DNA of 64,000 bases from Robertmurraya dakarensis (GCF_900156875.1 NZ_LT707409.1:1099789-1163788), one strand, 5' to 3'. Shown: positions 34,875 through 44,754, counted from the stretch's first letter. Translations and numbers: made by a program. Notes: generated by a model not told the origin, from the sequence alone.

Positions 34875-35060
34875 TCTGTTTCCCCCTCGGTGTATTGCTG
34901 TTATATTCTTATAACAGCGTTTAGACATTCATGACTGTCATATTTAGGAAAAAGGTCGTCAGTCATCATTAGTTTTTATTCCCATTTTTATTAAACAATA
35001 TGCCTTAGCATCATTTTGTTTTATGTAATACGGCGTGGGACTTGCCGCTAAACCTCTCCG

Positions 35061-35093
35061 CCTAAAAAACCCTCCTGCTCCAACAGAAGGGTT
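35061..35093 (-). terminator. Terminator of the parE-parC operon
   Basis: On the minus strand AACCCTTCTG pairs with CAGGAGGGTT (one mismatch) around a 6-base loop, followed by TTTT. It lies 10 bases after the parC stop. Confidence 0.85.
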
Positions 35094-35103
35094 TCAGAAT
35101 ACA

Positions 35104-37545
35104 TTATTCTATCTTTTCCTCTTGTACAGCATCGACTTTCCAAATTGTCGTAACTTTACCGCTTTCTGTTTCATCAATAAAGAAGGACCCATTAGAATAT
35201 CGATCATTATGTCGTAAATCTGACACTTTCAAGCTTACAATTTGTCCTTTTTCAGACTGAATAAATACTTCATCATCGTTCATGGCAAGAACAGCACCTA
35301 CCACTCGATGTGGATTAGATTTTAGCTCTCTAAGCATAACGAGACCGCGTTTGGCCCGCGATGTTAACTCAAACTCATCAATCTTCATCCTCTTAGCGGC
35401 ACCGCGCTGGGTGACAATCACGATACTTTGCTGGTTTGCGTCATGGATTACGTTTCCGCTTGTGACATAGTCACCATCTTTTAAGTTAATGCCCTTGACA
35501 CCCGCTGCACGTGCGCCAACAATACTAACCTCTTCCTCAAGAAATCTTAATCCATATCCTAGATAAGTCGTAAGGATCAATTCTTTTGTTCCATCTGTTT
35601 CATGAACATCTACCACTTCGTCATCACCTTTTAAATTAACAGCAACAAGTGGTTTAGAATAACGCTGCGCTTTATATGCTTTTAATTCTGTTTTCTTAAC
35701 CATCCCATTTTTTGTAATAAACAGGAGGTATGCTTCCTTTTCAAAATCATGAACTGGAATCACTTTAACAATGGATTCATTTCGATCAATTGGAACGATA
35801 TTAGCGATATGCTGTCCAAGATCTTTCCACCTGATATCCGGCAATTCATGAACAGGACAATATAAATAATTACCTCTATTCGTGAACAAGAGAAGAACAT
35901 CCGTTGTGTTCATATTTAACTGAGCAAGCACTTGATCGGAATCTTTCATACCAAAATCTTGACCATTTGAAGCAGCATATGATCTTGGGCTTGTCCTCTT
36001 CACATAGCCTTCCTTTGTAACAGTGACGATGACATCTTCACTAGCTACGAGAACTTCCAAATTAATCTTGATTTCTTCAATTTCAGCTTCAATCACTGTT
36101 CTCCGCTCATCTTCGAAGCGTTTTTTGACGTCTTTTAACTCTTTTTTGATCACTGATAGGAGCTTCTTTTCACTTTCCAAAATAGCCGTCAGTTCTGTAA
36201 CCTTTTTCTCAAGCTCTTCAGCCTCTGCTTGAAGTGCAGTTATATCGGTATTGGTTAAGCGGTAAAGCTGTAAGGAAACGATGGCTTCTGCCTGTGCCTC
36301 GGAAAATTGAAACTTCGCAATTAAATTATCCTTTGCATCACGCTTATCTTTTGAAGCACGGATCGTTGAAATGACTTCATCAAGGATGGAAAGAGCCTTC
36401 ATCAACCCTTCAACAATATGCTGACGGTCTTTCGCTTTTTGAAGATCATACTGTGATCTTCTTGTAACCACTTCTTTTTGATGCTCTACATACGCGACCA
36501 AAAGATCTTTCAGGCTCATTAACTTTGGTCTGCGATTATAAATAGCCACCATATTAAAGTTATAGGTGATTTGAAGATCGGTATTTTTATATAAATAATT
36601 TAAAACGCCCGCTGCATCGGCATCCTTTTTCAGTTCAATAACAACTCGTAAACCTGTTCGGTCTGTTTCGTCACGGACTTCAGCAATGCCTTCCACCTTC
36701 CGATCTAATCGGAATTCATCCATTTTTTTTACAAGATTGGCCTTATTCACTTCGTAAGGTATCTCTGTAATGACAATTTGCTGCTTACCGCCGCGAATGG
36801 TTTCAATCTCTGTTTTACCGCGGACGATTACTTTCCCTTTTCCTGTTTCATAAGCCTTCTTAATGCCTTCCAAACCCTGGATTATTCCGCCTGTTGGGAA
36901 ATCTGGTCCTTTGATAACCGTCATAAGCTGCTCAACTGTACAATCGGGATTGTCCATTTGCATCATAACAGCATCAATGACCTCGCCTAAATGATGGGGA
37001 GGTATATCTGTCGCATAACCTGCAGAAATCCCAGTTGACCCGTTAACAAGCAAATTCGGGTACATTGCAGGAAGTACTGTAGGTTCATTAGCGGTATCAT
37101 CAAAGTTCGGGATGAAATCAACCGTTCTTTTATCAATATCTCTTAACAGCTCAGAAGCGATAGCTGATAGCCGTGCCTCTGTATAACGCATCGCAGCGGG
37201 AGGATCTCCATCGATGCTCCCGTTATTTCCATGCATTTCAATCAGCAGCTTTCGAACCTTCCAATCCTGGCTCATACGAACCATGGCTTCATATACTGAA
37301 CTATCACCATGCGGGTGATAGTTACCAATCACGTTTCCGACAGTTTTTGCTGACTTTCTGAATCCCTTTTCATAGGTATTCCCTTCAACATGCATTGCAT
37401 AGAGAATCCTGCGCTGTACCGGCTTTAGGCCATCACGCGCATCTGGCAGGGCACGATCCTGAATAATATACTTACTGTACCGTCCAAAACGGTCTCCTAA
37501 TACATCTTCTAACGGAAGGTCACGAAACATCTCAGCTGAACTCAT
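35104..37545 (-). CDS. parC: DNA topoisomerase IV subunit A
   Basis: Breakage-reunion subunit of topoisomerase IV, 813 aa; it decatenates daughter chromosomes. The N-terminus has [34 protein letters not shown]. The quinolone-resistance region is [18 protein letters not shown] with unaltered Ser and Glu. The active-site Tyr is in [10 protein letters not shown] (about 120). The C-terminal region forms a beta-pinwheel, and the GyrA-box (QRRGGKG) is not seen, which supports ParC over GyrA. Its ATG overlaps the parE stop by 4 bases, so the two are translationally coupled. Confidence 0.97.
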   Translation of the reverse strand: MSSAEMFRDLPLEDVLGDRFGRYSKYIIQDRALPDARDGLKPVQRRILYAMHVEGNTYEKGFRKSAKTVGNVIGNYHPHGDSSVYEAMVRMSQDWKVRKLLIEMHGNNGSIDGDPPAAMRYTEARLSAIASELLRDIDKRTVDFIPNFDDTANEPTVLPAMYPNLLVNGSTGISAGYATDIPPHHLGEVIDAVMMQMDNPDCTVEQLMTVIKGPDFPTGGIIQGLEGIKKAYETGKGKVIVRGKTEIETIRGGKQQIVITEIPYEVNKANLVKKMDEFRLDRKVEGIAEVRDETDRTGLRVVIELKKDADAAGVLNYLYKNTDLQITYNFNMVAIYNRRPKLMSLKDLLVAYVEHQKEVVTRRSQYDLQKAKDRQHIVEGLMKALSILDEVISTIRASKDKRDAKDNLIAKFQFSEAQAEAIVSLQLYRLTNTDITALQAEAEELEKKVTELTAILESEKKLLSVIKKELKDVKKRFEDERRTVIEAEIEEIKINLEVLVASEDVIVTVTKEGYVKRTSPRSYAASNGQDFGMKDSDQVLAQLNMNTTDVLLLFTNRGNYLYCPVHELPDIRWKDLGQHIANIVPIDRNESIVKVIPVHDFEKEAYLLFITKNGMVKKTELKAYKAQRYSKPLVAVNLKGDDEVVDVHETDGTKELILTTYLGYGLRFLEEEVSIVGARAAGVKGINLKDGDYVTSGNVIHDANQQSIVIVTQRGAAKRMKIDEFELTSRAKRGLVMLRELKSNPHRVVGAVLAMNDDEVFIQSEKGQIVSLKVSDLRHNDRYSNGSFFIDETESGKVTTIWKVDAVQEEKIE

Positions 37546-39521
37546 TCTTTAGCGACCTCCTCTGTAACCGAAATATTTTCATTTTCTAAAATACTACCGT
37601 CCTCTTCTAATCCGAATGCTACGTTGGATTCAATCCACTTGCGTCTCGGCTCTACTTTATCACCCATAAGCGTTGTAATCCGTCGTTCAGCTCTTGCGGC
37701 GTCGTCTATTCTAACGCGAATCAGCGTTCTCGTTTCAGGATTCATCGTTGTATCCCAAAGCTGATCGGCGTTCATTTCACCAAGACCTTTGTAGCGCTGA
37801 ATCATATAGCCTTTACCGACTTTCTTAATGGCATCCTGCAGATCATCATCGCTCCATGCATATTCGATGACTTCTTTCTTTCCTGCTCCCTTGCTTACCT
37901 TGTATAAAGGCGGAAGAGCGATGAACACTTTACCAGCCTCAACCAGCGGCTTCATATAGCGGTAGAAGAATGTTAATAGAAGTACTTGAATATGAGCACC
38001 GTCTGTATCGGCATCCGTCATAATCACGACTTTATCATAGTTGCAATCTTCAACTTGGAAATCCGAGCCCACACCAGAACCGATGGTATGAATAATCGTG
38101 TTGATTTCTTCGTTTTTAAAAATATCAGCAAGTTTAGCTTTTTCCGTATTAATGACCTTACCCCGTAGTGGCAGAACCGCTTGGAATCTACGGTCACGCC
38201 CTTGTTTAGCTGAACCGCCGGCTGAATCTCCCTCAACAAGATAAAGTTCATTACGATCAGGATTTCGCGATTGCGCTGGTGTTAATTTCCCTGAAAGCAG
38301 TGTTTCAGAACGCTTTCTTTTCTTTCCGCCTCGTGCATCCTCACGTGCTTTTCGAGCAGCTTCGCGGGCTTGATAAGCCTTAATAGATTTTCTAATTAAC
38401 AAGGAACTTATATCCGGATTTTCCTCCAGGAAATACGATAAATACTCAGAAACAACTGAATCAACAGCGGATCTTGCTTCGCTTGTTCCTAATTTTCCCT
38501 TCGTTTGTCCCTCGAACTGAAGCAATTCTTCTGGAACTCTTACAGAGATAATCGCAGATAATCCTTCACGAATATCGGAACCTTCCAAGTTCTTGTCTTT
38601 TTCCTTTAATAGATTTACTTTACGTGCGTACTCATTAATGACACGTGTCATGGCTGTTCTAGCTCCGACCTCATGAGTCCCGCCATCCTTTGTGCGGACA
38701 TTGTTAACAAAGGACAAGACATTCTCCGAATAGCCGTCATTGAATTGAAAGGCAAAATCCACCTCAATGTTCGCATGAGCACCTTCAAAGCTGACGACTG
38801 GATGAAGTACATCCTTCTCTTCATTTAAGTATTCTACGAAAGCTTCAATACCGTTTTCATAATGAAAAATCTCTCGAACTTCATTTCGTTCATCAATAAT
38901 CTCAATTTTCATGCCTTTTAATAGAAAGGCAGATTCACGAAGTCGTTCACATAATGTTTCATAGTTATAAGTAGTAGACGAAAAAATCGTGGTATCCGGC
39001 TTGAAATGAATGGTTGTCCCTGTTTGGTGTGTTTTCCCCACCTTCTCAAGTGTTGTTACAGGCTTACCTCCATTTTCAAATCTTTGCTCATAAACAAACC
39101 CGTCACGTTTAATTTTAACAACCAGCCACTCTGATAAGGCGTTGACGACAGATGCCCCAACTCCATGTAATCCACCGCTTGTCTTATAACCGCCCTGGCC
39201 AAACTTCCCGCCAGCGTGCAGAATCGTTAAGATGACTTCTGGGGTAGGTTTTCCTAGCTTATGCATTCCAGTCGGCATTCCACGGCCTTTATCTTGAACA
39301 CTTATGGAATTATCTTTGTGTATTTTTACAATGATATGATCCCCGTATCCAGCAAGAGCCTCATCCACAGAGTTATCGACAATTTCATAAACTAAGTGAT
39401 GAAGTCCTCTGCCATCAGTGCTTCCAATGTACATTCCTGGGCGTTTACGAACCGCTTCCAGACCTTCCAGTACCTGTATGGCATCATCATTGTAATCAAA
39501 GCTTTGTTGATTGTTTGCCAC
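37542..39521 (-). CDS. parE: DNA topoisomerase IV subunit B
   Basis: ATPase subunit of topoisomerase IV, about 659 aa. GHKL motifs: [15 protein letters not shown] and DKGRGMPTG; the transducer domain follows. The TOPRIM domain has [32 protein letters not shown] and [12 protein letters not shown] 39521 is 7 bases behind AAAGGGG; ATG 39527 is almost on top of that site, so GTG is preferred. It is the first gene of the parEC operon. A LexA-type box 90 bases upstream agrees with the reported SOS control of parEC in B. subtilis. Confidence 0.97.
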   Translation of the reverse strand: MANNQQSFDYNDDAIQVLEGLEAVRKRPGMYIGSTDGRGLHHLVYEIVDNSVDEALAGYGDHIIVKIHKDNSISVQDKGRGMPTGMHKLGKPTPEVILTILHAGGKFGQGGYKTSGGLHGVGASVVNALSEWLVVKIKRDGFVYEQRFENGGKPVTTLEKVGKTHQTGTTIHFKPDTTIFSSTTYNYETLCERLRESAFLLKGMKIEIIDERNEVREIFHYENGIEAFVEYLNEEKDVLHPVVSFEGAHANIEVDFAFQFNDGYSENVLSFVNNVRTKDGGTHEVGARTAMTRVINEYARKVNLLKEKDKNLEGSDIREGLSAIISVRVPEELLQFEGQTKGKLGTSEARSAVDSVVSEYLSYFLEENPDISSLLIRKSIKAYQAREAARKAREDARGGKKRKRSETLLSGKLTPAQSRNPDRNELYLVEGDSAGGSAKQGRDRRFQAVLPLRGKVINTEKAKLADIFKNEEINTIIHTIGSGVGSDFQVEDCNYDKVVIMTDADTDGAHIQVLLLTFFYRYMKPLVEAGKVFIALPPLYKVSKGAGKKEVIEYAWSDDDLQDAIKKVGKGYMIQRYKGLGEMNADQLWDTTMNPETRTLIRVRIDDAARAERRITTLMGDKVEPRRKWIESNVAFGLEEDGSILENENISVTEEVAKE

Positions 39522-39819
39522 GAACATACCCCTTTCATTTGCTGCACATACATCAATCTTGCCTTCATATTTCTCTAAAATTCTTTATTAATATCGATCA
39601 ATATATACGTTAGAACGAACGTTCTCATGACTTATTTTAGCACAAGAATGAAAAACGTTCATGCTTAATTGTATAGAAAGATAAAGATTTGGCAAATGCC
39701 CCTAGTAGGAAAAGCTGGTCAAACTTTTCTAAGATAGAATTTTTTGGCCGTATAATTCCTGTCCCTTTAACATCTTACCAGAACCAACCTGATAAAGAGT
39801 AGAAAAATATGTGAATAAA
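39522..39819. other. parE upstream region (298 bases, no gene)
   Basis: No coding sequence is seen. The stretch holds the parE leader, the LexA-type box and promoter listed separately, and AT-rich spacer up to the yneT terminator. Confidence 0.5.
39612..39642 (-). promoter_or_regulatory. parEC promoter (extended -10) with LexA-type box
   Basis: On the minus strand an extended -10 (TGCTAAAAT, 39634-39642) is followed by AGAACGTTCGTTCT (39612-39625). The box keeps both GAAC/GTTC arms of the Bacillus SOS consensus and differs only at the outer bases. It would cover the transcription start. Confidence 0.68.
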
Positions 39820-39843
39820 AGCTGCCGAGTTACCTCGACAGCT
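39820..39843 (-). terminator. Terminator of yneT
   Basis: A 10-bp stem (minus strand AGCTGTCGAG / CTCGGCAGCT, one T-G pair) with a 4-base loop, followed by TTTATTC. Confidence 0.82.
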
Positions 39844-39855
39844 TCAGTAAAAATA

Positions 39856-40269
39856 TTACTTTGTTAAAGCATGCTCGACTTTTATACAGCGGTCCATTAC
39901 TACAGTATAGCCTTTTTCTTTCAAGAAGTCATATGCTTCTTCGTTAACGAGACCTAACTGAGCCCAAAATATATCTGCATCGATTTCAGCGAATTCTTTT
40001 GCTACATCGAATAAGTGCTCAGAACGGCGGAATACATTGACGATATCAACATGACCTTGAATCTCACCCAATGATTTTACCGCTTTAACCCCTAATACTT
40101 CATCGACAGTAGGATTTACTGGAATGATCTCATATCCTGCATCCTGCATCGCTTTTGACACCATGTAGGAGGTTTTTTCTGGATTTGCACTTAGTCCAAC
40201 AACAGCAATTCTTTTTGCCTTTTTTAAGATTTTGCCAAGTTCTTCACGACTAGGGATTTCAATAGCCAT
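39856..40269 (-). CDS. yneT: CoA-binding-domain protein (YneT/YccU family)
   Basis: Small Rossmann-like protein of 137 aa. The CoA-binding domain begins IAVVGLSANPEKTSYMVSKAMQDAGYEIIPVNP (about 20-52); EILGVKAVKSL-type residues follow as VDEVLGVKAVKSLGEI, then ADIFWAQLGL. It corresponds to B. subtilis yneT, which also neighbours parE and plsY. The family resembles the N-terminal part of succinyl-CoA synthetase alpha. Physiological role unknown. ATG 40269 is behind AAGGAGATGTTTACAT. Confidence 0.9.
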   Translation of the reverse strand: MAIEIPSREELGKILKKAKRIAVVGLSANPEKTSYMVSKAMQDAGYEIIPVNPTVDEVLGVKAVKSLGEIQGHVDIVNVFRRSEHLFDVAKEFAEIDADIFWAQLGLVNEEAYDFLKEKGYTVVMDRCIKVEHALTK

Positions 40270-40395
40270 ATGTAAACATCTCCTTTTATTTATAGCGCTT
40301 ACAATCAGTTTACTTTTAAAACATGGAAATTTCTACCCACTGTGTAATTTTCCTAAAAAGAAATTTAAAAAACTATGTCATTTTGACACAAACAA

Positions 40396-40423
40396 CCCTA
40401 CTAGCATGCATCTGCTAATAGGG
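40396..40423 (-). terminator. Terminator of the GH18-like gene
   Basis: An 11-bp stem (minus strand CCCTATTAGCA / TGCTAGTAGGG, one T-G pair) with a 6-base loop, followed by TTGTTTGT. It lies 10 bases after the stop. Confidence 0.8.
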
Positions 40424-40433
40424 TGCAGGTCAA

Positions 40434-42152
40434 TTATTTTTGTGTCACTTGCTGATTAATAGAGTTAAGAGCTGTCCAAGCTGTTTCATCAGCGAAATAT
40501 CGAGACCAGCTGGCAATACCTGCGAGTTCGTAGGTTTGAGCCAATTCTGCCCTTTTTCTTAATGATAGCTCATCCTCTAACCAAACTTTATAAGTGGTTT
40601 TCTCTTCTTCTACGTAAAGCTCCGCATAATTTTGTCCACTACCTTCATCATATGCCGGGGTCAATCCATTTTCAGTCAGCCACTTTTTCACTTCTTGCAT
40701 TGATAAAGCTTTTGAAGAAACCTCCCCAGAATCACTTTCCGCCCATAAACGGGTATACAACGGTACACCTAATACGAGCTTTTCGTTCGGAATCATTTCA
40801 AGGAGCTTTTTCAAATTGGACTCCACCCACGGAAAGCTTGACACACTTCCTGCTACAGGCGATGAGCCCCAGTGCTCATCATAAGCCATGACAATCAAGT
40901 AATCTACTATACTAGCAAGCTTATCTCTTTCATAAAAAGCAGACCAATTGCCTCCCGCTATGAATGTGATATCCATCGAAACGATTAGTCCCGCTTCATG
41001 AAAATAAGGTGTTGCTTCCCTGACAAATTGAGTAACCAATGGTCCATGCTCTGGATTCACGTTCTCAATATCAAGGTTGATTCCATCGAGCTCATACATT
41101 TGACTATAATGCAAAAGCTGCCTTATCATTTTTTGTCTCGTTTCAAAATCCTTAAATGCTAAATACGTTAACTCCGGGTCAAAAGCGTTTGAAAATAAGC
41201 CCCATACCTGGTAGCCTTGCTTCTTTGCCCAATGAACATAGTCCAAAGAGGCTAAATTATAAATTTCTCCCGTTTCATCTCCAAGTTCAAACCATGTTGG
41301 CGAGACGATATTGACACCAGGCATCTTTGGAATCATCTCTGTATTAGGGTTTTTCGTATAGACAGCTTCCCATGTTAATTGAATAGGTCCTTTTATTTCA
41401 GGCAAACTAACTTCTTTTTGTTCGCGCTGAACGGTAATTTTTTCAGTCTCCCCAACAGTCACATACTTTTTACCTAAGTATCCCGCTGTTCCGTCTTCCT
41501 TACGTACAAAATAGAAATCTTCGTTTTCACTTTCTATGAAAATAGGTTCATTCGGGTATACTTGCGCAGTATAGGCTGAGCGAATACTTGTTTCCGTTCG
41601 CAAACGCAGCAATTCTTCATGTACACTCTCATTTGTAATTTTTCCATGAGTAAATTCATCGCCATCCTTCTGAACCCAAACACCATTGCTATCAGGTAAA
41701 ACTTCATACTGAACAGCGTAAAAATTAATGATAGGGTCTAAGGAAACAAATAGCACGCCCTCTTCATCAATGATTGGAGAAAAATGCAGCTCTACGGGGG
41801 TTTCATTCACATAGTATGTTAACGACTCTGTAGGCATTTGAACCACTTTGTCCTTTGTCGTTACAATAATGGAATTTGATTTCTCATCAAAGGTAATGCT
41901 ATCGTCTATATACTCTTTCATAAAATCCAGTGGGACATATACAGATTCACCATTTAAGATGGCGTTACCTGCCTGCTCTCCATTAAAAATAATCGGATGT
42001 TCACCCTCAAAATAAGCGGATTTATCAGAAGAGGCAAAGGGATATAAAAGCAATAGAATACTAGAAACGCACATCAAAAAGGCAGCTAGTAATCCAGCAA
42101 GTATCCACCCTCTTGTTACTGGTTTTTTCTTATAATACTCAACACGACTCAT
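40434..42152 (-). CDS. Membrane-anchored GH18 hydrolase (SleL/YaaH-like) with N-terminal accessory domains
   Basis: Protein of 572 aa. A short cytoplasmic tail precedes one membrane segment (WILAGLLAAFLMCVSSILLLLY, 16-37). Residues 45-150 resemble a copper-amine-oxidase-N-like domain (GESVYVPLDFMKEYIDDSI). Residues 190-245 resemble a bacterial SH3 domain (AYTAQVYPNEPIFIES to AGYLGKKYV). The GH18 domain from about 260 has DGINLDIENV with the catalytic Glu of DxxDxDxE-type sites, then YLIVMAYDEHWGSSPVAGSV. It resembles cortex-lytic SleL/YaaH but is anchored by a membrane segment rather than LysM repeats. A role in peptidoglycan remodelling, perhaps in sporulation, is likely. It is inserted between yneT and plsY. 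Confidence 0.85.
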   Translation of the reverse strand: MSRVEYYKKKPVTRGWILAGLLAAFLMCVSSILLLLYPFASSDKSAYFEGEHPIIFNGEQAGNAILNGESVYVPLDFMKEYIDDSITFDEKSNSIIVTTKDKVVQMPTESLTYYVNETPVELHFSPIIDEEGVLFVSLDPIINFYAVQYEVLPDSNGVWVQKDGDEFTHGKITNESVHEELLRLRTETSIRSAYTAQVYPNEPIFIESENEDFYFVRKEDGTAGYLGKKYVTVGETEKITVQREQKEVSLPEIKGPIQLTWEAVYTKNPNTEMIPKMPGVNIVSPTWFELGDETGEIYNLASLDYVHWAKKQGYQVWGLFSNAFDPELTYLAFKDFETRQKMIRQLLHYSQMYELDGINLDIENVNPEHGPLVTQFVREATPYFHEAGLIVSMDITFIAGGNWSAFYERDKLASIVDYLIVMAYDEHWGSSPVAGSVSSFPWVESNLKKLLEMIPNEKLVLGVPLYTRLWAESDSGEVSSKALSMQEVKKWLTENGLTPAYDEGSGQNYAELYVEEEKTTYKVWLEDELSLRKRAELAQTYELAGIASWSRYFADETAWTALNSINQQVTQK

Positions 42153-42320
42153 GATCTTTCCTCCCTGCTACCATCGTAACGAAAAGGGCAGCACAATTAA
42201 AGAAATTTTTTGGAAAAGTTTATATATATATAACGAATTTTGACGAATAAAAGTTTCAAATTTGTCTTTAGTTAGTAATGCTTGGCGCAAGTCAGGCTCC
42301 TATTTCACAAATGCTGCGAT

Positions 42321-42349
42321 AAAGCTGTTGGAAAGAGCAGCTTTTTTTT
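42321..42349 (+). terminator. Orphan intrinsic terminator upstream of plsY
   Basis: A 7-bp stem (AAAGCTG / CAGCTTT) with a 10-base loop is followed by eight T residues, with no gene in the 170 bases before it. It could end a small RNA or form a leader attenuator. Confidence 0.6.
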
Positions 42350-42398
42350 CATGCGATGGAAATATTTCGATAATTATTGGAGTTTTTTCCTTGATACG

Positions 42399-42407
42399 TG
42401 ATACAAT
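42399..42407 (+). promoter_or_regulatory. Extended -10 promoter of plsY
   Basis: TGATACAAT is an extended -10 element, with TTGGAG 19 bases upstream as a possible -35. It is located 37 bases before the plsY ATG, after the orphan terminator. Confidence 0.48.
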
Positions 42408-42443
42408 TGATAACGTTATATGAAGTGTGAAGGAGATCAATTT

Positions 42444-43028
42444 ATGGTAATAGCATTCATCCTTATTCTAGCTTACTTACTAGGCTCGATCCCCTCCGGT
42501 TTGATTGTAGGGAAAGCGTTTTATGGCATTGATATTCGCGAACATGGAAGTGGAAATTTAGGCGGAACAAACAGCTTCCGCATATTAGGGAAAAAAGCGG
42601 GAATTGCAGTAACTTTGGCAGATATCCTAAAGGGAACACTTGCTACGTCTTTACCTTTCTTTTTTCAGTCCGATTTACATCCATTAATTGCGGGGGTATT
42701 AGCGGTAATCGGCCATATGTTTCCGATCTTTGCTTCTTTCAAAGGTGGTAAAGCAGTGGCTACTTCAGGTGGAGTACTGTTATGTTACGCACCGTTTATG
42801 TTTGTGATTATACTAGCAGTCTTTGTCATCAGCTTATTCACAACGAGATATGTTTCGCTTTCCTCGATAATGGCAGGGTTAGCAGCACTTATTTATGCGC
42901 TCATTAACGGAGACATTCCTCTTATCATTGTCGTCTCCATTCTAGTATTCTTTGTCATCTATCGGCATCGTGCGAACATTCAACGAATTAGAAATAAAAC
43001 AGAACCAAAAGTTAAATGGAGAAAATAA
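42444..43028 (+). CDS. plsY: Acyl-phosphate:glycerol-3-phosphate acyltransferase
   Basis: Membrane enzyme of 194 aa that transfers the acyl group from acyl-phosphate to glycerol-3-phosphate in phospholipid synthesis. The three PlsY motifs are visible: [12 protein letters not shown] (motif 1), [15 protein letters not shown] (motif 2, about 36-50), and [15 protein letters not shown] (motif 3, about 100). ATG 42444 is behind GAAGGAGATCAATTT; the in-frame ATG 42420 is too far upstream. It is transcribed away from the parE side, as in B. subtilis (yneS). Confidence 0.96.
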   Translation: MVIAFILILAYLLGSIPSGLIVGKAFYGIDIREHGSGNLGGTNSFRILGKKAGIAVTLADILKGTLATSLPFFFQSDLHPLIAGVLAVIGHMFPIFASFKGGKAVATSGGVLLCYAPFMFVIILAVFVISLFTTRYVSLSSIMAGLAALIYALINGDIPLIIVVSILVFFVIYRHRANIQRIRNKTEPKVKWRK

Positions 43029-43060
43029 TACATCACTAACATAGTGGTGTATTTTTTATT
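43029..43060 (+). terminator. Terminator of plsY
   Basis: A 10-bp stem (TACATCACTA / TAGTGGTGTA, one T-G pair) with a 3-base loop is followed by TTTTTTATTTT directly after the stop codon. Confidence 0.85.
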
Positions 43061-43096
43061 TTAAAAAATTCTTTAAAAAGAATTCGCTGTTCTTAA

Positions 43097-43125
43097 TTGA
43101 TATATATTCTTACTTCATATATGAT
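43097..43125 (+). promoter_or_regulatory. SigA-type promoter of the kinase gene
   Basis: TTGATA and TATGAT are separated by exactly 17 bases. It lies about 160 bases before the kinase TTG, leaving a long leader. Confidence 0.5.
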
Positions 43126-43287
43126 GGACGATGGTAGAAAAAGGTAAAGGAATGGATCCCTAAAAATAAACTTACAATCTTATACATATAGTGATCTTTT
43201 TCGTCATAGATATATGGTATTCATGTCTATTTTTATAAGCAATCCTCAGGCAATGATGAATAGAATATCTTTAAGGATGGATGAAAA

Positions 43288-44064
43288 TTGTCAGAAAACC
43301 AATTGATGAACATGCAAACTGATGAGTGTAAAAATTCTTATGAAGCTTTGAGAAAAGATTACGATGAACTAGTATTAAAATCGGCCTATCATGAACAAAT
43401 CGGTACATTAGCTGCAGGCATTGCTCATGAAATTAGGAATCCCTTAACGACAGTAAAAGGATTTCTGCAGCTGATCCAACCATTTCTAGCTCAAATTGAA
43501 AAAGAAGAATATGCCAAGATTGCTCTCAAGGAAATTGACCGTGCCAATGAAATCCTATACGAATTTTTAAATGCAGTTAAGCCTTCCTCTAGGGTTTCAA
43601 CATCCATTGATGTCAATCATCTTCTTCGAGAAATAGAACTTCTCTATGAAAGTGAAGCCAAGCTGCGAAATATTATTTTAACCATAAAGTACGACACGGA
43701 AAATCCGTTTATTTATATGGATGAAAAACAATTAAAACAAGTGTTAATCAATATGATTAAAAACTCTATAGAAGCAATTGATAGCCGCCATCAAGGGAGA
43801 ATCGAGCTCTCATCAGAAATTTCGGGAAAGTATGTTAACATCATCATTAAGGACAACGGCTGCGGGCTGCCTGAAGATGCTGTACAAAGCATTTTCACCC
43901 CATTCTTTACGACGAAATCGGAAGGAACTGGGCTGGGTCTTCCTATATGCAAAAAAATTATTGACGAATCTGGTGGTCAAATTAACATTAGCAGCAGGCT
44001 TGGCGAAGGAACGATGATTAAAATTGAATTGCCATTATGCACAGAATTTAAGTTGAATGCTTAA
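43288..44064 (+). CDS. Soluble sensor histidine kinase (sporulation-kinase-like)
   Basis: Histidine kinase of 258 aa without membrane segments. H-box: AAGIAHEIRNPLTTVKGFLQLI (His about 47). N-box: QVLINMIKNSIEAI. G1/F/G2: KDNGCGLPEDAVQSIF, PFFTTKSEGTGLGLP. There is almost no sensor domain, only about 35 N-terminal residues of likely coiled coil. The form matches the small phosphorelay-type kinases of Bacillus that feed Spo0F. No response regulator is adjacent, which fits an orphan phosphorelay kinase. The start is TTG 43288 behind AAGGATGG; no better start is in frame. Confidence 0.85.
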   Translation: MSENQLMNMQTDECKNSYEALRKDYDELVLKSAYHEQIGTLAAGIAHEIRNPLTTVKGFLQLIQPFLAQIEKEEYAKIALKEIDRANEILYEFLNAVKPSSRVSTSIDVNHLLREIELLYESEAKLRNIILTIKYDTENPFIYMDEKQLKQVLINMIKNSIEAIDSRHQGRIELSSEISGKYVNIIIKDNGCGLPEDAVQSIFTPFFTTKSEGTGLGLPICKKIIDESGGQINISSRLGEGTMIKIELPLCTEFKLNA

Positions 44065-44200
44065 TTGTTTCCCTGTTAACCATGGTGGTAATGAATATTT
44101 ATTCATTTTTCGCAAAACCGTCAAATTATTTTCAGTTATTCCGTTCCCTTTTATCCTAAAATAAAACTAACAAATAATCGCAATAAGGACGGTGCTTTAC

Positions 44201-44392
44201 ATGAAAGCTCCTCAGAAAATAAAAAATGACTATATGTTTGCCACCTGCATTTCAAGCTCTTGTGAAGGCGATAAATTCTTAGTTGAACTTTCCCCACTTT
44301 CCTCAAATTTAGAGAATAGCAGTGAAGCCTCTCAGTTAATACGGAATTTCGATGAATTAATAGATTTCTTTGAGGAACATTTTGAAGAATAA
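44201..44392 (+). CDS. Small acidic hypothetical protein, 63 aa
   Basis: ATG 44201 is behind AAGGACGGTG. The product MKAPQKIKNDYMFATCISS continues with a polar, Ser/Glu-rich stretch and ends DELIDFFEEHFEE. There is no signal or membrane segment. A terminator follows directly. I do not recognise the family. It lies opposite the HesB-like selenoprotein gene. Confidence 0.55.
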   Translation: MKAPQKIKNDYMFATCISSSCEGDKFLVELSPLSSNLENSSEASQLIRNFDELIDFFEEHFEE

Positions 44393-44396
44393 GGAA

Positions 44397-44430
44397 AAGG
44401 AATCCTATGTTCGTAGGATTCCTTCCTTTT
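44397..44430. terminator. Bidirectional terminator
   Basis: An 11-bp perfect stem (AAGGAATCCTA / TAGGATTCCTT) with a 6-base loop sits between the 63-aa gene and the convergent HesB-like selenoprotein gene. T-rich tails occur on both strands (CCTTTTTG and TTCCTTAT). Confidence 0.85.
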
Positions 44431-44433
44431 TGT

Positions 44434-44724
44434 CTATAGCTTAATCAATTGCAACCGGCCCTTCCCTAGAACATCTTTTACATAGTCCAGTTTTGTATGA
44501 TCAAAATAGACCTTATCTTTTTCATGAATGAGGATTTTTAAATCGCCAAATTCAAATAATTCGTCCTTGCTTAACGGCCGCTCTTCCAGAGACAGCTTAA
44601 TCTCGGGGCCCCCTCAACCAATTCCGGTTGTGACTCGAACCAATAGCTGTTCCTCGTCATGTGCTTTTTCCTGCTCAATGATGGAAACAAGGAAATCGTG
44701 TGCACTTCCTGTAATCTTAAACAT
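44434..44724 (-). CDS. HesB-like selenoprotein (in-frame TGA = Sec37)
   Basis: A 96-codon gene that ordinary gene calling misses because codon 37 is TGA (44614-44616). The first part reads MFKITGSAHDFLVS to LLVRVTTGIG; after the TGA it continues GGPEIKLSLEERPLS and GDLKILIHEKDKVYFDHTKLDYV. This follows the HesB/IscA fold, with Sec exactly where IscA has its first metal-binding Cys (VRVxxGGC). The C-terminal CGC motif is absent. HesB-like selenoproteins are a known bacterial Sec family. ATG 44724 is 6 bases behind GAGGTG. Both halves match the family in one frame, and selA and a Sec-containing selD lie in the window, so readthrough as Sec is more likely than a pseudogene. Confidence 0.85.
44577..44596 (-). 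promoter_or_regulatory. Candidate bacterial SECIS of the HesB-like gene
   Basis: On the minus strand, 18-37 nt after the TGA, GCTG pairs with CGGC and CTCT with AGAG, with a bulged T between the two helices and loop GGA. A bulged U on the 5' side is a feature of the E. coli fdhF SECIS; the usual GU of the loop is not complete here. Confidence 0.55.
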
Positions 44725-44754
44725 CATTCTCACCTCTTATACATCCATGCTTCT

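Noticed and set aside
35104..39521. gyrB-gyrA instead of parE-parC
   Set aside because: ParE-type and ParC-type sequence patterns, no GyrA-box seen, and the yneT/plsY/alsT neighbourhood all point to topoisomerase IV.
44605..44613. GGGGGCCCC right after the HesB TGA as the SECIS
   Set aside because: The palindrome leaves no loop and is too close to the TGA to act as a bacterial SECIS.
44434..44724. HesB-like frame as a nonsense pseudogene
   Set aside because: There is only one stop, it is TGA at the active-site position, the rest of the frame is intact and well placed behind a ribosome-binding site, and selA plus a Sec-type selD lie in the window.
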